NCBI GenBank assembly: GCA_045541475.1
Contig: JAZQJI010000034.1
Coordinates: 3,088-67,087 of the forward strand
Source of the DNA: RGIG3077 sp045541475
Lineage (GTDB): Bacteria; Bacillota; Clostridia; Oscillospirales; Ruminococcaceae
Direction of reading: 5' to 3'
Length of the DNA: 64,000 bases
Below are positions 60,353 to 64,000 of this stretch, piece by piece. Position numbers and translations under genes: made by a program. Each line of letters starts with the position of its first letter. The stretch's first letter is position 1. The notes below the pieces were generated by a model, which did not search any database, was not told the origin of the DNA, and saw only the letters and a list, made by a program, of their open reading frames with translations.

Positions 60353-61618
60353 ATGGATTCCACCACGGCGGCCATACTTATATTTGTAATGCTTTTGTTT
60401 TCGGGTATATTTTCAGCAACCGAAACAGCTTTTTCAAGCGTAAATAAAATCAGGCTGAAGAATTTAGCGGCACAGGGTGATAAACGTGCCGAAAAGGCCT
60501 TAAAGCTTGCCAACTCGTTTGATAAAGTTATTACCGCTATATTAATCGTCAACAATGTTGTTAACATTGCGTCATCTTCAGTCGGCACAGTGTTGTTTAC
60601 ACAGCTTTTCCCCAAAAATGGCGTGCTTATATCAACAGTAATAATGACACTGCTTGTGCTTACTTTTGGCGAGATTGTTCCTAAAAGCCTTGCAAAGCAG
60701 CACGCTGACGGGTTTTGCCTTATACTTGCCGCACCTTTGCACATGGTTGTGGTGATGTTAACGCCGGTTGTATTCCTGTTTACAAAGCTTTCGACATTTG
60801 TAAATAAGTTGTTTAGTAACGGAAAGAACAAGCCGAGCGTTACTGAAGACGAATTAAAGCATATTATTGAAGAAATTGAAGAAGAAGGCGTGCTGGAAGA
60901 ACAGGAAAGCAATCTTGTGCGCAGTGCGCTTGAATTTGATGAAATCAAGCTTGATAGAATACTTATACCTCGTGTTCACGTTACGGCGGTTGACGTTAAC
61001 ACCTCTGTTGATGAAATCCGTGAGGTTTTTCTTTCCGAAATGTATTCGAGAATACCCGTTTACGATAAAACCATTGATAACATCATAGGTATCATCACCG
61101 AAAAGGACTTTTTCCGAATGCTTATTGAGAAAAAAGATAATATTTCCGAAATAGTTCAGGAGGTTATCTATTTTTCTGAGTTTAAACCCATAAACGAAGC
61201 TATGCGAGAAATGCAGCGTGCCAAAACTCATTTGGCTGTTGTTGTTGATCAACACGGCGGAACCAAAGGTATTGTTACGCTTGAAGATATCATTGAAGAG
61301 CTTGTGGGTGATATCTACGACGAAAGCGACGAAGTTGAAGAACCTATGAAACTTGTTGCGGATAATGTTTATGAGATTGATGCTGAAATCTCTATTGATG
61401 ATATGCTTGAAAAATTAGGACTCCCCGAAAATTCTGTTGAATGTTCGTCAACAAGCGTGGGCGGATGGGTGACCGATTTGTTTGGGTATATTCCTAAATC
61501 GGGTGAAGAAATCGAAAATGGTGCGTTTTTCTTTACCGTGCTTGATTCAAACGAGCATAAAATCAATAAAATCCGTATGAAATTTGAACTTAGTACTAAC
61601 GAAGATGAGCAATCGTAA
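60353..61618 (+). CDS. CNNM/CorC (HlyC-type) membrane protein
   Basis: A 421-residue protein with an N-terminal DUF21 transmembrane domain (FSGIFSATETAFSSVNKIRLKNLA), two CBS domains (ILIPRVHVTAVD..., HLAVVVDQHGGTKGIVTLEDIIEELVG) and a C-terminal CorC_HlyC domain. Related proteins are Mg2+ or Na+/Mg2+ transporters (CorC/MpfA) and not hemolysins. CBS domains typically sense ATP-Mg. It is followed by the nfeD-flotillin pair at short spacing (23 bp), but its function is probably independent. Confidence 0.9.
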   Translation: MDSTTAAILIFVMLLFSGIFSATETAFSSVNKIRLKNLAAQGDKRAEKALKLANSFDKVITAILIVNNVVNIASSSVGTVLFTQLFPKNGVLISTVIMTLLVLTFGEIVPKSLAKQHADGFCLILAAPLHMVVVMLTPVVFLFTKLSTFVNKLFSNGKNKPSVTEDELKHIIEEIEEEGVLEEQESNLVRSALEFDEIKLDRILIPRVHVTAVDVNTSVDEIREVFLSEMYSRIPVYDKTIDNIIGIITEKDFFRMLIEKKDNISEIVQEVIYFSEFKPINEAMREMQRAKTHLAVVVDQHGGTKGIVTLEDIIEELVGDIYDESDEVEEPMKLVADNVYEIDAEISIDDMLEKLGLPENSVECSSTSVGGWVTDLFGYIPKSGEEIENGAFFFTVLDSNEHKINKIRMKFELSTNEDEQS

Positions 61619-61641
61619 AATGAATTTAAGAGGTGAACTTT

Positions 61642-62202
61642 ATGTTTACAGTATTTCAGGTTTGCTTTTGGGTGGGCGTTGCCGTTACAGGCGTTAACGC
61701 ATTGCTCGGATTGATTTTCGGCATATTTGATTTTGGCCTTGATTTTGATTTTGACATAGATCTTGACATCGGTGATTTTGATTTGGGAATGTTTCTTCCA
61801 CTTTCTCCCACGCTGTTGTTTTTGTTTTTAACGGTTTTTGGCGGCAGCGGCATGATAATTGCAAACGGTTTGTCATCAATGCTGTGGCTTGCCTGCATTA
61901 TTGCGCTTGTTTTGGGCATTGCAGTAATTACGCTGATAAATGTTTTTGTTGTGCGTCCTTTAAGAAAGATATCTTCAAAGGAAACAGCCAAAATGAGCGA
62001 TTTTGTTGGCGAAACAGGCAAGGTGACTGAAAAGATTTTTGAAAACGGTTTTGGCAAAATTACTTTTATCGTTGACGGCAATACCCTGACATATCCTGCA
62101 AAATCGGTAACGGGCAAAGAAATTGCCGTTGGTACGCAAGTTTTTGTTGAAAGCATTAACGATAAATACTTTGTTGTTGATTTGCTTGAAAAAAAGTCTT
62201 GA
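61642..62202 (+). CDS. NfeD-like membrane protein
   Basis: 186 residues: an N-terminal hydrophobic helix, an acidic turn (FGLDFDFDIDLDIGDFDLG), two further helices (TLLFLFLTVFGGSGMII and MLWLACIIALVLGIAVITLINVFVV), and a C-terminal OB-fold (MSDFVGETGKVTEKIFENGFGKITFIVDGNTLTYPAKS). This short NfeD1b/YuaF type accompanies flotillins in Bacillus. ATG at 61642 follows GAGG. Directly upstream (61 bp) of the flotillin gene, as in yuaF-floT. Confidence 0.85.
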   Translation: MFTVFQVCFWVGVAVTGVNALLGLIFGIFDFGLDFDFDIDLDIGDFDLGMFLPLSPTLLFLFLTVFGGSGMIIANGLSSMLWLACIIALVLGIAVITLINVFVVRPLRKISSKETAKMSDFVGETGKVTEKIFENGFGKITFIVDGNTLTYPAKSVTGKEIAVGTQVFVESINDKYFVVDLLEKKS

Positions 62203-62263
62203 TATATGGTTGTATTTAAATTAAATATAATATTTTTTATTAAGGAAGGATGGATTTACGATT

Positions 62264-63832
62264 ATGGCAAAATTTAATGTTATGGCAAGTCTTTTTGAAG
62301 ATTCAACAATGACTATTGTAGTTATTGTGCTTGCCGCAATTGCGTTGGTTATTCTGGGCTTTCTCACCATGTGGAAGAGAGTTTCGCAGGATAAGGCAAT
62401 GGTAATCACCGGTTTGAAGAAAAGAGTTATCTCCGGCGGCGGTGGATTTGTTGTTCCGCTGCTTGAAAGAGCAGACTACATATCCCTTGAAAATATCAAG
62501 GTTGAGGTTGGTGTACAGGAAGCACTTTCAATGCTTGGTGTTGGTATTTCAGCAAGCGGTGTTGCCGTTATCAAGGTTAAGAATGACAGTGAGTCCATTC
62601 TTGCCGCAGTTGAGCAGTTTAACACGGGCAACCAGCAAAAAACCATTTTAAGTATTAAGGATACCGCTTCTGACGTGCTTGAAGGTAAATTGCGTGAAAT
62701 TGTTTCTAAGCTTACTGTTGAAGAAATTTACAAGGATAGAGAAAAGTTTGCTTCAAAGGTTCAGGAAGTTGCTGCTATTGACCTGGCTGAAATGGGCCTT
62801 GAAATGAAGGTATTTACTATTCGTGATATCAGCGATAAAAACGGATATCTTGAGGCTCTCGGTGCAGAGAAAATTGCACAGGTTAAAAAGGAAGCCAACA
62901 TTGCAAAGGCAGAAGCTCAGATGGAGTCTGATATTAAAACTGCAGAAGCTATCCGTCTTGGTGAGGCTGCAAAAATCCTTTCGCTTACTCAGATTGAAGA
63001 GAGCAACAAGGATAAGGAACTTAAGGTTCAGGAATACAAAAAGCAGAGCGAATCTGCAAAGGCTAATGCCGACTTGGCATACCAGATTCAGTCTAACATT
63101 ACCCAAAAGGAAGTTATTGAAACTGATATGCAGGCTAAGATTTTGGAAGCACAGCGCAACAAAGAGCTTGTTGAAGAACAGATGCGCATTGAAATTTTGA
63201 AAAAACAGCGTGAAATTGAACTTGCCGAAAACGAAACCTTGAAGCGTGAAAAAGAACTTGATGCAAAAATCATCAAGCAGGCTGAAGCTGATAAATATCA
63301 GAAGGAAAAAGAATCTGAAGCTATTAAATATCGTGAAATTGCACAGGCTGAAGCTCAGTCAACCGCAATTGAGCTTGAAGCTAAGGCAAAGGCTGAGGCT
63401 GTTAGAATACAAGGTCTTGCCGAAGCTGAGGTTATTAAGGCAAAGGGTGCCGCTGAAATTGAGATTGTTAAGGCAAAGGGTGCCGCTGAAGCTGAAGTTA
63501 TGAAGGAAAAGGCACAGGCATTTAAACTTTACAACGATGCCGCTATGGCGCAAATGTTTGTTGACAAACTGCCCGAAATCGCAAAAGCAGTTGCATCGCC
63601 CCTGGCACAGACAGAAAAAATCGTTATTATTGACAACGGCGCAAATGGCGAAGGCACAAAGGGTGCGGCTAAGGTTACAGGCTATGTTACCGATATTATT
63701 GGTCAGTTGCCCGAAACTATCGAAGCGCTTACAGGCTACAATGTGGCTGATATGCTTTTTAACAAAGCAAAAACGGCTGCTAATGCTGATGATGCCGTAG
63801 TTGAGCACGTTGAAGCTGAGATTGTGGAGTAA
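62264..63832 (+). CDS. floT: flotillin-like SPFH protein
   Basis: 522 residues. An N-terminal membrane segment (TIVVIVLAAIALVILGFLTMW), the SPFH domain (residues about 45-200: SQDKAMVITGLKKRVISGGGGFVVPLLERADYISLENIK), then a long coiled coil of Glu/Ala/Lys repeats (about 210-440, KAKGAAEIEIVKAKGAAEAEVMK), and a C-terminal tail with glycine turn (NGANGEGTKGAAKVTGY). Flotillins organise functional membrane microdomains. Partner NfeD is upstream. A terminator follows 31 nt after the stop. Confidence 0.93.
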   Translation: MAKFNVMASLFEDSTMTIVVIVLAAIALVILGFLTMWKRVSQDKAMVITGLKKRVISGGGGFVVPLLERADYISLENIKVEVGVQEALSMLGVGISASGVAVIKVKNDSESILAAVEQFNTGNQQKTILSIKDTASDVLEGKLREIVSKLTVEEIYKDREKFASKVQEVAAIDLAEMGLEMKVFTIRDISDKNGYLEALGAEKIAQVKKEANIAKAEAQMESDIKTAEAIRLGEAAKILSLTQIEESNKDKELKVQEYKKQSESAKANADLAYQIQSNITQKEVIETDMQAKILEAQRNKELVEEQMRIEILKKQREIELAENETLKREKELDAKIIKQAEADKYQKEKESEAIKYREIAQAEAQSTAIELEAKAKAEAVRIQGLAEAEVIKAKGAAEIEIVKAKGAAEAEVMKEKAQAFKLYNDAAMAQMFVDKLPEIAKAVASPLAQTEKIVIIDNGANGEGTKGAAKVTGYVTDIIGQLPETIEALTGYNVADMLFNKAKTAANADDAVVEHVEAEIVE

Positions 63833-63863
63833 CCGCCCTGCTTACTTTTGCCAAAAACTAATA

Positions 63864-63893
63864 AGTCCTCGCCAACGGCGAGGACTATTTTCG
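63864..63893 (+). terminator. terminator of the nfeD-floT operon
   Basis: AGTCCTCGCC pairs with GGCGAGGACT around an AAC loop and is followed by ATTTTCG. The remaining 107 bases to the window edge contain no supported gene. Confidence 0.85.
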
Positions 63894-64000
63894 TTATATG
63901 GGTACGATGTGTTTATTAAAAGTAAAACATTAAAAAGAGTTTTTTATATGTTTAGTGCAACCCAAACGTGAGGATAGGGTTGAAGGAAAGGGGGTTGGTA

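Noticed and set aside
63894..64000. Purine-rich tail at the right edge
   Set aside because: No frame longer than a few codons, no hairpin and no promoter worth reporting.

Overview
The window looks like chromosome from a low-GC, strictly anaerobic, endospore-lineage member of the Clostridia, most likely a fibre-degrading Oscillospiraceae/Ruminococcaceae-type gut or rumen bacterium. This is inferred from gene content: a lipid-anchored GH9 glucanase beside an esterase, a secreted protein combining a cohesin-like domain with a dockerin, a class III (anaerobic) ribonucleotide reductase, SpoIVB and a SpoVB-like flippase, AGGAGG-type ribosome binding sites and many TTGACA-17-TATAAT promoters. No rRNA, tRNA, insertion sequence, prophage or CRISPR array was seen.

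Layout. 1-3.2 kb: plant-polysaccharide enzymes (5'-truncated esterase, GH9). 3.2-7.6 kb: metK, a PflX-type radical SAM enzyme, a CmpB-type membrane protein and the cohesin/dockerin protein. 7.7-11.9 kb: nrdG, nrdD and trxB behind a promoter with a possible NrdR operator; NrdD carries its own C-terminal redoxin domain. 12-13.3 kb: spoIVB. 13.3-15.7 kb: four tandem type IV pilin-like genes on the minus strand, one lacking the conserved Glu5. 15.9-24 kb: trpS, an aminotransferase, a SpoVB/MurJ-like flippase, a short AAE-type permease, homoserine dehydrogenase and an ACT-domain regulator. 24-25.6 kb: a degenerate HPr and a DD-carboxypeptidase homologue with all three active-site motifs altered. 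25.7-33.8 kb: pgi, a P-loop protein, yceD-rpmF, a PDZ/radical SAM DUF512 protein, der, plsY, gpsA and an SDR. 33.8-41.5 kb (minus): PH-like membrane protein, uvrA-GNAT-uvrB, and a Thr-rich membrane protein with an AAA ATPase. 41.8-49.5 kb: an acidic lipoprotein with an NPCBM-like domain, valS-folC, and a Pro/Ala repeat protein. 49.5-52.9 kb: manA, a ROK glucokinase and glmM. 53-56.3 kb (minus): membrane protein, tcdA, fhs. 56.5-64 kb: a YfhO protein, GtrA, a CNNM/CorC transporter, and an nfeD-flotillin pair.

Most of the window is housekeeping: one-carbon and SAM metabolism (metK, fhs, folC), sugar phosphates and envelope precursors (pgi, manA, glucokinase, glmM, plsY, gpsA), DNA repair and translation. 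The less ordinary parts are the surface and secretion genes (scaffoldin-like protein, pilin array, Thr-rich protein, NPCBM lipoprotein, Pro-repeat protein), the self-contained NrdD-redoxin/TrxB system, the apparent pseudoenzymes, and regulatory hairpins placed in leaders or overlapping coding sequence. Functions are assigned from recognisable motifs only; no database search was possible.
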